From NCBI GenBank assembly GCA_025455765.1, contig JALOLX010000051.1, positions 1-8,316 on the forward strand: DNA of 8,316 bases, written 5' to 3'. The notes beneath the pieces were generated by a model. It was not told the DNA's origin. It saw nothing but the letters and a program-made list of their open reading frames with translations, and did no database searches. Positions 1 through 5,875 of this stretch are shown in pieces (within the stretch, counting starts at the first letter, position 1; each line of letters begins with the position of its first letter). Source of the stretch: Flavobacteriales bacterium (GTDB lineage: Bacteria; Bacteroidota; Bacteroidia; Flavobacteriales_F; PHOS-HE28). Made by a program: the position numbers and the translations under genes.

Positions 1-243
1 CAGGCCGCCGACCTGAAGAACCGCCACAAGCCGATGACCACTGAGAGCGCCATGGCCAAGTACTACGCCAGTGAGGTGTGCGTGTGGGCCAGCAACGAAG
101 CGGTGCAGATCTTCGGTGGCTACGGCTACACCAAGGATTTCCCGGTGGAGAAGTTCTACCGCGACAGCAAGCTCTGCACGATCGGCGAGGGGACCAGCGA
201 GATCCAGAAGCTGGTGATCAGCCGGAACGTGCTGAAGGGATAG
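1..243 (+). CDS. Acyl-CoA dehydrogenase, C-terminal 80 residues (5' truncated by window)
   Basis: The reading frame is open from the first base to a TAG stop and carries the C-terminal helical domain of a FAD-dependent acyl-CoA dehydrogenase, which catalyses the first alpha,beta-dehydrogenation of an acyl-CoA in fatty-acid or branched-chain amino-acid degradation. Family hallmarks are visible: GGYGY near fragment residues 39-43, followed by the conserved FYRDSK stretch, and GEGTSEIQ near residues 62-69. In short- and medium-chain enzymes the Glu of that last motif is the catalytic base; here it is fragment residue 63. Most of the protein lies upstream of the window, so chain-length preference cannot be judged and no gene symbol is given. 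No terminator hairpin is obvious in the 82 bases before rpsU, which hold the rpsU promoter, so this gene probably belongs to an upstream unit. The family call is secure; the substrate is unknown. Confidence 0.93.
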   Translation, partial: QAADLKNRHKPMTTESAMAKYYASEVCVWASNEAVQIFGGYGYTKDFPVEKFYRDSKLCTIGEGTSEIQKLVISRNVLKG

Positions 244-273
244 ACCACCGCCAAAGAACAATTTCACCAGGGC

Positions 274-303
274 TTGCACGGATCGATCCCATCGCTATCT
301 TTG
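274..303 (+). promoter_or_regulatory. Bacteroidota-type promoter for rpsU
   Basis: TTG (274-276) is followed after exactly 19 bases by TATCTTTG (296-303), a full match to the Bacteroidota primary-sigma -7 element TAnnTTTG at normal spacing. The start of transcription is inferred at about 308-312, leaving a leader of only about 14-18 nt that is nearly filled by the Shine-Dalgarno site. The sequence match is seen; promoter activity is inferred. Confidence 0.75.
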
Positions 304-315
304 CGCCCCCGAACG

Positions 316-320
316 AAGGA
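316..320 (+). promoter_or_regulatory. Shine-Dalgarno site of rpsU
   Basis: AAGGA lies five bases before the rpsU ATG and is complementary to the UCCUU of the 16S rRNA 3' end. No other gene start in the window has such a match at workable spacing. The closest is hpf, with AGGA only two bases from its ATG. This fits the behaviour reported for Flavobacteriia, in which rpsU is one of few genes with a functional Shine-Dalgarno. Confidence 0.75.
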
Positions 321-325
321 CTACC

Positions 326-517
326 ATGCTGATCATCCCGGTTAAGGAAGGCGAGAGCATCGATAAGGCGCTCAAGAAGTTCAAGAAGAAGTTCGAGCGC
401 ACGCAGACCATGCGTCAGCTCCGCAAGCGCCAGAGCTTCACCAAACCTTCGGTGTCCCGCCGCAAGGAGTTGATCCGCGCAGCCTACAAGCTGACCATGC
501 AGACCGAGCAGGAGTAA
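326..517 (+). CDS. rpsU: 30S ribosomal protein bS21
   Basis: The 63-residue, very basic protein matches bS21 in length and character: an N-terminal strand (LIIPVKEGES), then Lys/Arg-rich helices with RRKELIRAAYKL near residues 45-56. bS21 sits on the small-subunit platform next to the 3' end of 16S rRNA. In Flavobacteriia, work on the ribosome showed that bS21, with bS18 and bS6, holds the anti-Shine-Dalgarno tail in a pocket and that Tyr54 of bS21 contributes; a Tyr is present here exactly at residue 54. The ATG at 326 is preferred because it gives full family length and follows AAGGA by five bases. The gene has its own promoter and a strong terminator, so it can be controlled apart from its neighbours. 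Autoregulation by bS21-deficient ribosomes initiating on this mRNA is an inference from the related organism. Confidence 0.96.
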   Translation: MLIIPVKEGESIDKALKKFKKKFERTQTMRQLRKRQSFTKPSVSRRKELIRAAYKLTMQTEQE

Positions 518-540
518 TATCCTGTACTGCTGATCGTTGA

Positions 541-580
541 GAAGGGGAAAGGTCCTACCGGACTTTTCCCCTTCTTTGTT
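541..580 (+). terminator. Intrinsic terminator after rpsU
   Basis: An uninterrupted 15-bp stem (541-555 with 560-574, one G-U pair) with a UACC loop is followed by TTTGTT (575-580). It starts 23 bases after the rpsU stop. The 3' end of its T tract lies only four bases before the ATG of the downstream recombinase, so any read-through RNA would carry this hairpin in the translation initiation region of that gene. Confidence 0.9.
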
Positions 581-584
581 GTGC

Positions 585-1493
585 ATGTCCCTGGACCGTT
601 ATCTGGAGCACCTGGCGTATGAGAAGCGCTGCAGCGCGCATACCGTGCAGGCCTACCGGCGTGATCTGCAGCAGTTCGCCGGGTTCCTGGAAGGGATGGG
701 GGTAGGGCTGGAGGCCGCCACCGGCAAGCTGGTGCGGGGCTGGATGATGGGACTGCTGGAGCAGGGTATCGGTGCCCGTAGCGTCAACCGCAAGCTCAGT
801 GCCCTCCGCGGCTACTACACCTTCCTGCGCACGGTGGGGGTGCTGACGGAGGACCCTACGGCCCTGATCGACCCGCCCAAGACCCCCAAGCGCCTGCCCG
901 AGTTCGTGGAACTGGGGCGGATGGACCGCCTCTTCGATGACCTGAAGTGGCCCGAGGGCGCCAAGGGCGAGCGCGACCGCCTGATCCTGGAACTGCTGTA
1001 CAGCACGGGCATGCGCCTGGCAGAACTGTTGGGGCTGGGGGTGGGTGATGTGGACCTGCACCGGGCCACGGTGAAGGTGCTGGGCAAGCGCAACAAGGAG
1101 CGGATCGTGCCGCTGACGCCTGCGCTGTGTGAGCGGTTGCGGGCGTACCTGGTGGTGCGGGCGGCCAGTGGGGTGGGGGAGAGGGGCCCTTTGCTGGTGG
1201 ATGAAAAAGGGCAACCCTTGGCGCGGAGGAGCGTACAACGTCTCGTTGTGTATTACCTTAGTGGGGTCACCTCGCAACGCAAACGCTCTCCACACGTGCT
1301 TCGACACACTTTCGCAACGCACATGCTCGACCAGGGGGCGGACCTCAATGCCGTGAAGGAGTTGCTGGGCCACGCTGGCCTTGCCGCCACGCAGGTGTAC
1401 ACCCACAACACCGTTGAGAAACTTCGCAATGTCCACGCCCAGGCCCATCCAAGGGGAGGGGGCGTACCACACGAACCATCAAACGAACGTTAG
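585..1493 (+). CDS. Tyrosine recombinase, XerC/XerD type
   Basis: This 302-residue protein has the length and layout of a Xer recombinase, which resolves chromosome dimers at dif next to the division septum. An N-terminal core-binding (SAM-like) domain covers residues 1-85 (YLEHLAYEKRCSAHTV, NRKLSALRGYYTFL). The catalytic domain has the full active-site set: Arg144 (TGMRLAELLGL), Lys168 (LGKRNKERIVPL), His237 and Arg240 (HVLRHTFATHML), His263 (LGH) and nucleophile Tyr272 (VYTH). The ATG at 585 starts the family's usual N-terminus; a TTG at 537 would lie before the upstream terminator stem and add 16 unrelated residues. Hpf follows after four bases, so the two probably form one unit. No promoter was found between the rpsU terminator and this start, so it depends on read-through or a promoter inside rpsU. 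Position before hpf fits the Bacteroidota copy often called XerC, but C versus D cannot be settled here. Confidence 0.93.
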   Translation: MSLDRYLEHLAYEKRCSAHTVQAYRRDLQQFAGFLEGMGVGLEAATGKLVRGWMMGLLEQGIGARSVNRKLSALRGYYTFLRTVGVLTEDPTALIDPPKTPKRLPEFVELGRMDRLFDDLKWPEGAKGERDRLILELLYSTGMRLAELLGLGVGDVDLHRATVKVLGKRNKERIVPLTPALCERLRAYLVVRAASGVGERGPLLVDEKGQPLARRSVQRLVVYYLSGVTSQRKRSPHVLRHTFATHMLDQGADLNAVKELLGHAGLAATQVYTHNTVEKLRNVHAQAHPRGGGVPHEPSNER

Positions 1494-1497
1494 GACC

Positions 1498-1800
1498 ATG
1501 AACATCAATGTGCGCTCCATTCATTTCGATGCTGACGTGAAGCTCATCGCCTTCATCCAGGACAAGCTGGTGAAGCTGGACCAGTTCCATGACAATATAC
1601 TGGGCGGGGACGTGTTCCTGCGCCTGGACCACGACAGTGCCAACCGGGAGAACAAAGTGGTGGAGATCCGCCTGGCGGTGCCGGGTAGGGACCATTTCGC
1701 CAAGCGCCAGGCCAAGAGCTTCGAGGAGGCTGCCATCGATGCAGTGGAAGCGCTGCGCAGTCAGGTGGAACGGGCCAAGGAGCGCCTGCGCCGGGCTTGA
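1498..1800 (+). CDS. hpf: Ribosome hibernation-promoting factor, short form (HPF/RaiA family)
   Basis: The 100-residue protein fits the short HPF/YfiA family, which binds the decoding centre of the 30S subunit in slow growth and blocks tRNA and mRNA binding. It has the beta-alpha-beta-beta-beta-alpha order: strand NINVRSIHF (2-10), helix with KLIAFIQDKLVKL (15-27), strands DVFLRLD (38-44) and NKVVEIRLAVPG (52-63), and a long basic helix FEEAAIDAVEALRSQVERAK (75-94). There is no C-terminal extension of the kind that dimerises long HPF, so 100S formation, if it happens, would need another factor. The ATG at 1498 is chosen because the family sequence begins there; the longer frame upstream lies inside the recombinase gene. 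AGGA ends two bases before the ATG, too close for a good Shine-Dalgarno. A terminator follows 38 bases after the stop. Confidence 0.94.
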   Translation: MNINVRSIHFDADVKLIAFIQDKLVKLDQFHDNILGGDVFLRLDHDSANRENKVVEIRLAVPGRDHFAKRQAKSFEEAAIDAVEALRSQVERAKERLRRA

Positions 1801-1814
1801 TCGGATCCAGTTGT

Positions 1815-1872
1815 GACCGCCTGAAGGGGTGGTCGCTGCAAGGCCACGAAGCAATTCGTGGCCTTGTTGTTT
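1815..1872 (+). terminator. Intrinsic terminator after hpf, preceded by a second hairpin
   Basis: A perfect 12-bp stem (1839-1850 with 1855-1866) closed by a GCAA tetraloop is followed by TTGTTT (1867-1872). Just upstream, 1815-1821 can pair with 1828-1834 (7 bp, one G-U), giving two tandem hairpins. The T tract runs into the TTTG of the next promoter, so one unit ends where the next begins. Confidence 0.85.
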
Positions 1873-1900
1873 GGTGGTGATCGGGATCTTGCTACATTTG
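1870..1900 (+). promoter_or_regulatory. Bacteroidota-type promoter for the tRNA-tuf unit
   Basis: TTTG (1870-1873) is followed after 19 bases by TACATTTG (1893-1900), a full match to TAnnTTTG at the same spacing as the rpsU promoter. The start of transcription is inferred at about 1905-1909, some 60 bases before tRNA-Thr. No other promoter match was seen before tuf, so the four tRNAs and tuf are probably one transcript. Confidence 0.78.
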
Positions 1901-1903
1901 CAG

Positions 1904-1960
1904 CCCCTTTCCGACCCTTTTGGTCGTGGAAGGGGGAACGGAAACCGTTCTTTCTGTGTT
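1904..1960 (+). promoter_or_regulatory. Two-hairpin leader ahead of the tRNA cluster
   Basis: Hairpin 1 pairs 1904-1916 with 1922-1935: 13 bp, one bulged T at 1927, one G-U pair, loop CTTTT. Hairpin 2 begins at the very next base and pairs 1936-1941 with 1945-1950 (perfect 6 bp, AAA loop), then runs into the T-rich TTTCTGTGTT (1951-1960). The second has the form of a weak intrinsic terminator or attenuator. A processing signal for the tRNA precursor is the alternative. Confidence 0.55.
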
Positions 1961-1966
1961 GTACAG

Positions 1967-2042
1967 GCCAATGTAGCTCAGCTGGTAGAGCAGCTGATTT
2001 GTAATCAGCCGGTCGGGGGTTCGAGTCCCTTCATTGGCTCCA
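1967..2042 (+). tRNA. tRNA-Thr (anticodon UGU)
   Basis: A full cloverleaf is visible. GCCAATG (1967-1973) pairs with CATTGGC (2032-2038), the D stem is GCTC/GAGC, and the anticodon stem GCTGA/TCAGC encloses loop TTTGTAA with anticodon TGT. The T stem GGGGG/CCCTT (two G-U pairs) holds loop TTCGAGT. Discriminator T is at 2039 and CCA is encoded at 2040-2042. It reads ACA codons, and ACG or ACU depending on wobble modification. It is the first of four tRNAs before tuf. Confidence 0.96.
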
Positions 2043-2057
2043 GTGGGCCGATCGAAA

Positions 2058-2143
2058 GGGGAGATACCCAAGTGGCCAACGGGGGCAGACTGTAAATCTG
2101 CTGTCTTACGACTTCGTAGGTTCGAATCCTGCTCTCCCCACCA
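2058..2143 (+). tRNA. tRNA-Tyr (anticodon GUA)
   Basis: GGGGAGA (2058-2064) pairs with TCTCCCC (2133-2139). The anticodon stem GCAGA/TCTGC encloses CTGTAAA with anticodon GTA. A long variable arm, typical of bacterial tRNA-Tyr (class II), precedes T stem GTAGG/CCTGC with loop TTCGAAT. Discriminator A is at 2140 and CCA is encoded at 2141-2143. It lies 15 bases after tRNA-Thr. Confidence 0.96.
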
Positions 2144-2154
2144 CTCGTTCGGAG

Positions 2155-2182
2155 CCGACCCGCACCCTTTTTGGTGCGTCGG
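2155..2182 (+). other. Hairpin in the tRNA-Tyr to tRNA-Gly spacer
   Basis: CGCACC (2161-2166) pairs with GGTGCG (2173-2178) around a CTTTTT loop, and CCGA (2155-2158) with TCGG (2179-2182), leaving two unpaired C. A second CGCACC at 2187-2192 could compete for the same GGTGCG. A role in precursor processing or pausing is inferred only. Confidence 0.45.
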
Positions 2183-2210
2183 GGACCGCACCTTCCACAG
2201 ACCGGCACAG

Positions 2211-2283
2211 GCGGGAGTAGCTCAGTTGGTAGAGCATCAGCCTTCCAAGCTGAATGTCGCGGGTTCGAGTCTCGTCTCCCGCT
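2211..2283 (+). tRNA. tRNA-Gly (anticodon UCC), CCA not encoded
   Basis: GCGGGAG (2211-2217) pairs with CTCCCGC (2276-2282). The D stem is GCTC/GAGC, anticodon stem TCAGC/GCTGA encloses CTTCCAA with anticodon TCC, and T stem GCGGG/CTCGT (two G-U pairs) holds TTCGAGT. Discriminator T is at 2283, but the next three bases are CTA, not CCA, so the 3' end must be completed by CCA-adding enzyme after trimming. It reads GGA and GGG codons. Confidence 0.95.
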
Positions 2284-2289
2284 CTACTA

Positions 2290-2305
2290 CACTCCACGTG
2301 GAGTG
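2290..2305 (+). repeat. 16-bp perfect palindrome between tRNA-Gly and tRNA-Thr
   Basis: CACTCCACGTGGAGTG equals its own reverse complement over all 16 bases. In RNA it would fold as a 6-bp stem with an ACGU loop; in DNA it has the symmetry of a dimer-binding site. It is directly followed by ATGCATTTT. A tRNA processing hairpin or a weak terminator is more likely than an operator in this position, but function is unknown. Confidence 0.5.
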
Positions 2306-2317
2306 ATGCATTTTCAG

Positions 2318-2392
<75 letters not shown>

Positions 2393-2416
2393 GTAGCTCT
2401 TAAGGCTTTGCTGCAT

Positions 2417-2430
2417 CCGGGTTCGCCCGG
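2417..2430 (+). other. Small UUCG hairpin in the tuf leader
   Basis: CCGGG (2417-2421) pairs with CCCGG (2426-2430) around a TTCG tetraloop, about 60 bases before the tuf ATG. There is no T tract, so it is not a terminator. It may protect the 5' end of tuf mRNA after tRNA-Thr is cut out of the transcript (inference). No TAnnTTTG promoter was seen in the 99 bases between tRNA-Thr and tuf. Confidence 0.4.
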
Positions 2431-2491
2431 GAGGCCCTGTACATCATCGAAGGACCGATCAGAACACGAACAACCCAACGACCGCACGACA

Positions 2492-3679
<1,188 letters not shown>

Positions 3680-3703
3680 GCAACGACATAGCCTTACCCA
3701 GGC

Positions 3704-3734
3704 AGGGCCGTCCCGCTCCAAGCGGGACGGCCTT
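3704..3734 (+). terminator. GC-rich hairpin after tuf, probable (partial) terminator
   Basis: Bases 3706-3717 pair perfectly with 3721-3732 (12 bp, three-base loop CCA), extended by A-T and G-U pairs to 3704 and 3734. Only TT plus CGCC follows, so the T tract is poor. Since I see no promoter before tRNA-Trp, incomplete termination that lets some transcription enter tRNA-Trp, secE and nusG is plausible. Confidence 0.7.
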
Positions 3735-3768
3735 CGCCGCCGGTAAGGGAACCGGTCTTTCGACCTCT

Positions 3769-3841
3769 ACGGGTGTAGCTCAATTGGTAGAGCGAAGGTC
3801 TCCAAAACCTTAGGCTGCGGGTTCGATTCCTGCCACCCGTG
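3769..3841 (+). tRNA. tRNA-Trp (anticodon CCA), 3' CCA not encoded
   Basis: ACGGGTG (3769-3775) pairs with CACCCGT (3834-3840). The D stem is GCTC/GAGC, the anticodon stem AAGGT/ACCTT encloses CTCCAAA with anticodon CCA, and T stem GCGGG/CCTGC holds TTCGATT. Discriminator G (3841), a tRNA-Trp identity element, is followed by CCC rather than CCA, so the 3' end needs CCA-adding enzyme. It lies 20 bases before secE, the usual place for tRNA-Trp in Bacteroidota and several other phyla. Confidence 0.96.
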
Positions 3842-3861
3842 CCCAAATCGAGAAGTTCAAC

Positions 3862-4095
3862 GTGGCAAGCTTTAGAACATACCTGAGCGAGAGCTATAAC
3901 GAGCTCGTGAACAAGGTGAGTTGGCCCACCTGGAAAGAACTCCAGGGCAGTGCCATCGTTGTCCTCGTTTCGGCCCTTTTGCTTTCGGTGATCATCTTCC
4001 TGATGGACTACATCTTCGGGGTGCAGAACATGGGACCTGACGATACCAATCCGTGGAAAGGCGTCCTCGGGTTCATCTACAAACTCATGAACTGA
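3862..4095 (+). CDS. secE: Preprotein translocase subunit SecE
   Basis: SecE clamps SecY in the SecYEG channel of the inner membrane. The 77-residue protein is the short, single-span form. An amphipathic N-terminal helix leads into the family signature ELVNKVSWPTWKEL (14-27), and one membrane helix covers about residues 30-52. About 25 residues follow the helix (NMGPDDTNPWKGVLGFIYKL), a somewhat longer tail than I expect for Bacteroidota SecE. The start is GTG at 3862: there is no in-frame ATG between tRNA-Trp and the conserved region, and GCA as second codon matches the other starts here. No Shine-Dalgarno is visible. The stop is one base before the nusG ATG, implying cotranscription and perhaps coupled translation, the near-universal secE-nusG arrangement. 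Confidence 0.95.
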   Translation: MASFRTYLSESYNELVNKVSWPTWKELQGSAIVVLVSALLLSVIIFLMDYIFGVQNMGPDDTNPWKGVLGFIYKLMN

Positions 4096-4096
4096 G

Positions 4097-4648
4097 ATGG
4101 CCGGCGGAGGGAAGAAATGGTACGTGGTCCGAGCCATCAGTGGCAAGGAAAAGAAGGTGAAGGAGCTCCTGGAAATGGAGGCTTCACGCACCGATCTGGG
4201 CAAATACATCGCCCAGGTGCTCATCCCCATGGAGAAGTTCTACCAGATCCGGGAGGGCAAAAAGGTGAGCAAGGAGCGCAACTTCTTTCCCGGCTACGTG
4301 CTGATGGAGGCCGACCTCACCGGTGAGATCGCGCACACCATCAAGAACCTGCCCAATGTGATCGGCTTCCTGGGCGCTGAGAAGGGGGGAGACCCTGTTC
4401 CCTTGCGCCAAAGCGAAGTGAACCGCATCCTGGGCACTGTGGACGAGCTGGCCGATGCCGCTGCCACCAGTGTGAACCCCTACCACGTAGGCGAAGGCGT
4501 GAAGGTGATCGATGGTCCCTTCAATGGCTTCAACGGCGTGATCGAAGAGATCAACGAAGAGAAGAAGAAGTTGAAGGTGATGGTGAAGATCTTCGGTCGC
4601 AAGACCCCGCTCGAACTGAGCTTCATGCAAGTGGAGAAGGAGGTCTGA
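4097..4648 (+). CDS. nusG: Transcription termination/antitermination factor NusG
   Basis: NusG binds the RNA polymerase clamp, suppresses pausing and links polymerase to the leading ribosome through uS10, or to Rho. The 183 residues show the NGN domain (KKWYVVRAISGKEKKV at 6-21; FFPGYVLMEADL at 63-74; VIGFLG at 88-93), a linker, and the C-terminal KOW domain starting near residue 131 (GEGVKVIDGPFNGFNGVIEE) and ending in the usual SFMQVEKEV. The ATG at 4097 directly follows the secE stop. There is no Shine-Dalgarno in front of it. Near the 3' end, codons for KEV create a perfect AAGGAGGT (4637-4644) with no start codon at suitable distance. Sixty-six bases separate the stop from rplK. Confidence 0.97.
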   Translation: MAGGGKKWYVVRAISGKEKKVKELLEMEASRTDLGKYIAQVLIPMEKFYQIREGKKVSKERNFFPGYVLMEADLTGEIAHTIKNLPNVIGFLGAEKGGDPVPLRQSEVNRILGTVDELADAAATSVNPYHVGEGVKVIDGPFNGFNGVIEEINEEKKKLKVMVKIFGRKTPLELSFMQVEKEV

Positions 4649-4670
4649 TCAACAATTGAAACCCGTCCAA

Positions 4671-4688
4671 GTCCGCCGAACGGTGGAC
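4671..4688 (+). other. Short hairpin between nusG and rplK
   Basis: GTCCGCC (4671-4677) pairs with GGTGGAC (4682-4688), 7 bp with one G-U pair and loop GAAC. It has no T tract and lies 26 bases before the rplK ATG, in the region where many bacteria place the L1 repressor target of the rplK-rplA mRNA. I cannot show likeness to the L1 site of 23S rRNA by eye, so the regulatory role is only a possibility. Confidence 0.35.
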
Positions 4689-4714
4689 GCTAACAAGGAC
4701 ACAACCCAAGAACA

Positions 4715-5152
4715 ATGGCAAAGGAGATCTCAGGCCTGATCAAGCTCCAGGTAAAAGGTGGAGCGGCCAACCCGTCGCCCCCCATCGGTCCCGCACTGGG
4801 CGCCAAGGGGGTGAACATCATGGAATTCTGCAAGCAGTTCAATGCCCGCACGCAGGACAAGGCGGGCAAGGTGCTGCCGGTGGTGATCACGGTGTATTCG
4901 GACAAGTCGTTCGACTTCATCATCAAGACACCACCCGCTGCCGTTCAGATCATGGACGCGGCGAAGATCAAGGGTGGCAGCGGCGTGCCGCACACCAACA
5001 AGGTGGGCAGCATCACCTGGGACCAGGTGAAGGCCATTGCTGAGGACAAGATGCCCGACCTGAACTGCTTCAAGCTGGAGAGCGCCATGAGCATGGTGGC
5101 TGGCACGGCCCGTAGCATGGGTGTTACCGTAACCGGAGATAAACCCTTCTAA
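4715..5152 (+). CDS. rplK: 50S ribosomal protein uL11
   Basis: uL11 binds the GTPase-associated centre of 23S rRNA at the stalk base and is needed for factor-dependent GTP hydrolysis. The 145-residue length is typical. The N-terminal domain has the proline-rich NPSPPIGPALG segment (19-29), the family's thiostrepton-contact region; the C-terminal RNA-binding domain (about 72-145) contains GGSGVPHTNKVGSIT and ends in GTARSMGVTV plus a short tail. The ATG at 4715 is supported by the family start MAKE. No Shine-Dalgarno precedes it; the start context is the A-rich GAACA seen also at rplL. Sixteen bases across the start codon are identical to those at the tuf start. rplA follows after 12 bases. 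Confidence 0.98.
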   Translation: MAKEISGLIKLQVKGGAANPSPPIGPALGAKGVNIMEFCKQFNARTQDKAGKVLPVVITVYSDKSFDFIIKTPPAAVQIMDAAKIKGGSGVPHTNKVGSITWDQVKAIAEDKMPDLNCFKLESAMSMVAGTARSMGVTVTGDKPF

Positions 5153-5164
5153 CCACACGCTGCC

Positions 5165-5860
5165 ATGGCAACCATGACCAAGAAGCGCAAAGCAGCGTTG
5201 GCCAAGTTCGACGCGACCAAGATCTACACCTTGCAGGAAGCGACCCAGATCGTGAAGCAGGTGAGCACAACGAAATTCGACGCCACGGTGGACATCGCCG
5301 TGCGCCTGGGAGTGGACCCCCGCAAGAGCACCGAGATGGTGCGCGGCACGGTGAGCCTGCCCCACGGAACGGGCCGCACGGTGAGCGTGCTGGTGCTGGC
5401 CGACCCCGCCAAGTGCGAGGAGGCCCTCGCCGCCGGTGCCGACATGGCCGGATTGGATGATTACATCGAGAAGATCAAAGGTGGTTGGACGTCGGTGGAC
5501 GTGATCATCTGCACGCCTGCGGTGATGGCCAAGGTGGGTGCGCTGGGCCGTGTGCTCGGTCCCCGCGGCCTGATGCCGAACCCCAAGACCGGCACGGTGA
5601 CCATGGATGTGGCCAAGGCCGTGAAGGAGGTGAAGGCGGGTAAGATCGATTTCAAGGTGGACAAGGCCGGCATCATCCACGCGGTGATCGGCAAGGCCTC
5701 CTTCGACGCGCAGAAGCTCAGCGAGAACGCGAACGAGATCCTGCAGACCCTGGTGAAGCTGAAGCCCAGCACCGCCAAGGGAGCCTACATCAAGAGCATC
5801 AGCATCAGCAGTACCATGAGCCCCGGCGTGCAGGTGGATACCCGCACGGTGGCAGCCTGA
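5165..5860 (+). CDS. rplA: 50S ribosomal protein uL1
   Basis: uL1 forms the mobile L1 stalk that guides the deacylated tRNA through the E site; in many bacteria it also represses its own rplK-rplA mRNA. The 231-residue length is standard. The N-terminal TKKRKAALAKFD, the first alpha/beta domain (VDIAVRLGVDPRKS at 42-55), the inserted second domain and the signature GRVLGPRGLMPNPKTGTV (128-145) are all present. The ATG at 5165 is preferred over the one at 5174 because the family normally has two or three residues before TKKRK. No Shine-Dalgarno is seen. The stop is a tandem TGATAA. A perfect AAGGAGGT lies inside the gene at 5624-5631 without a usable start after it. Confidence 0.98.
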   Translation: MATMTKKRKAALAKFDATKIYTLQEATQIVKQVSTTKFDATVDIAVRLGVDPRKSTEMVRGTVSLPHGTGRTVSVLVLADPAKCEEALAAGADMAGLDDYIEKIKGGWTSVDVIICTPAVMAKVGALGRVLGPRGLMPNPKTGTVTMDVAKAVKEVKAGKIDFKVDKAGIIHAVIGKASFDAQKLSENANEILQTLVKLKPSTAKGAYIKSISISSTMSPGVQVDTRTVAA

Positions 5861-5875
5861 TAACAGCACACGAAC

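Noticed and set aside
537..584. TTG at 537 as a longer start for the recombinase
   Set aside because: The added 16 codons are the terminator stem itself and encode nothing conserved. The ATG at 585 begins the family sequence.
555..1472. Long antisense open frame opposite the recombinase gene
   Set aside because: It lies opposite a gene with a complete catalytic set. Its product is rich in His, Gln and Leu with no family features, as expected from the reverse reading of a GC-rich coding sequence.
585..1493. The tyrosine recombinase as the integrase of a mobile element
   Set aside because: Length, motifs and position between rpsU and hpf fit the conserved chromosomal Xer gene. There are no attachment-site repeats next to the tRNAs and no cargo genes.
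4637..4660. AAGGAGGT at the nusG end as a ribosome binding site
   Set aside because: No ATG or GTG lies at 4-12 bases. The only near candidate, a TTG, opens no plausible gene, and rplK starts about 70 bases further on.
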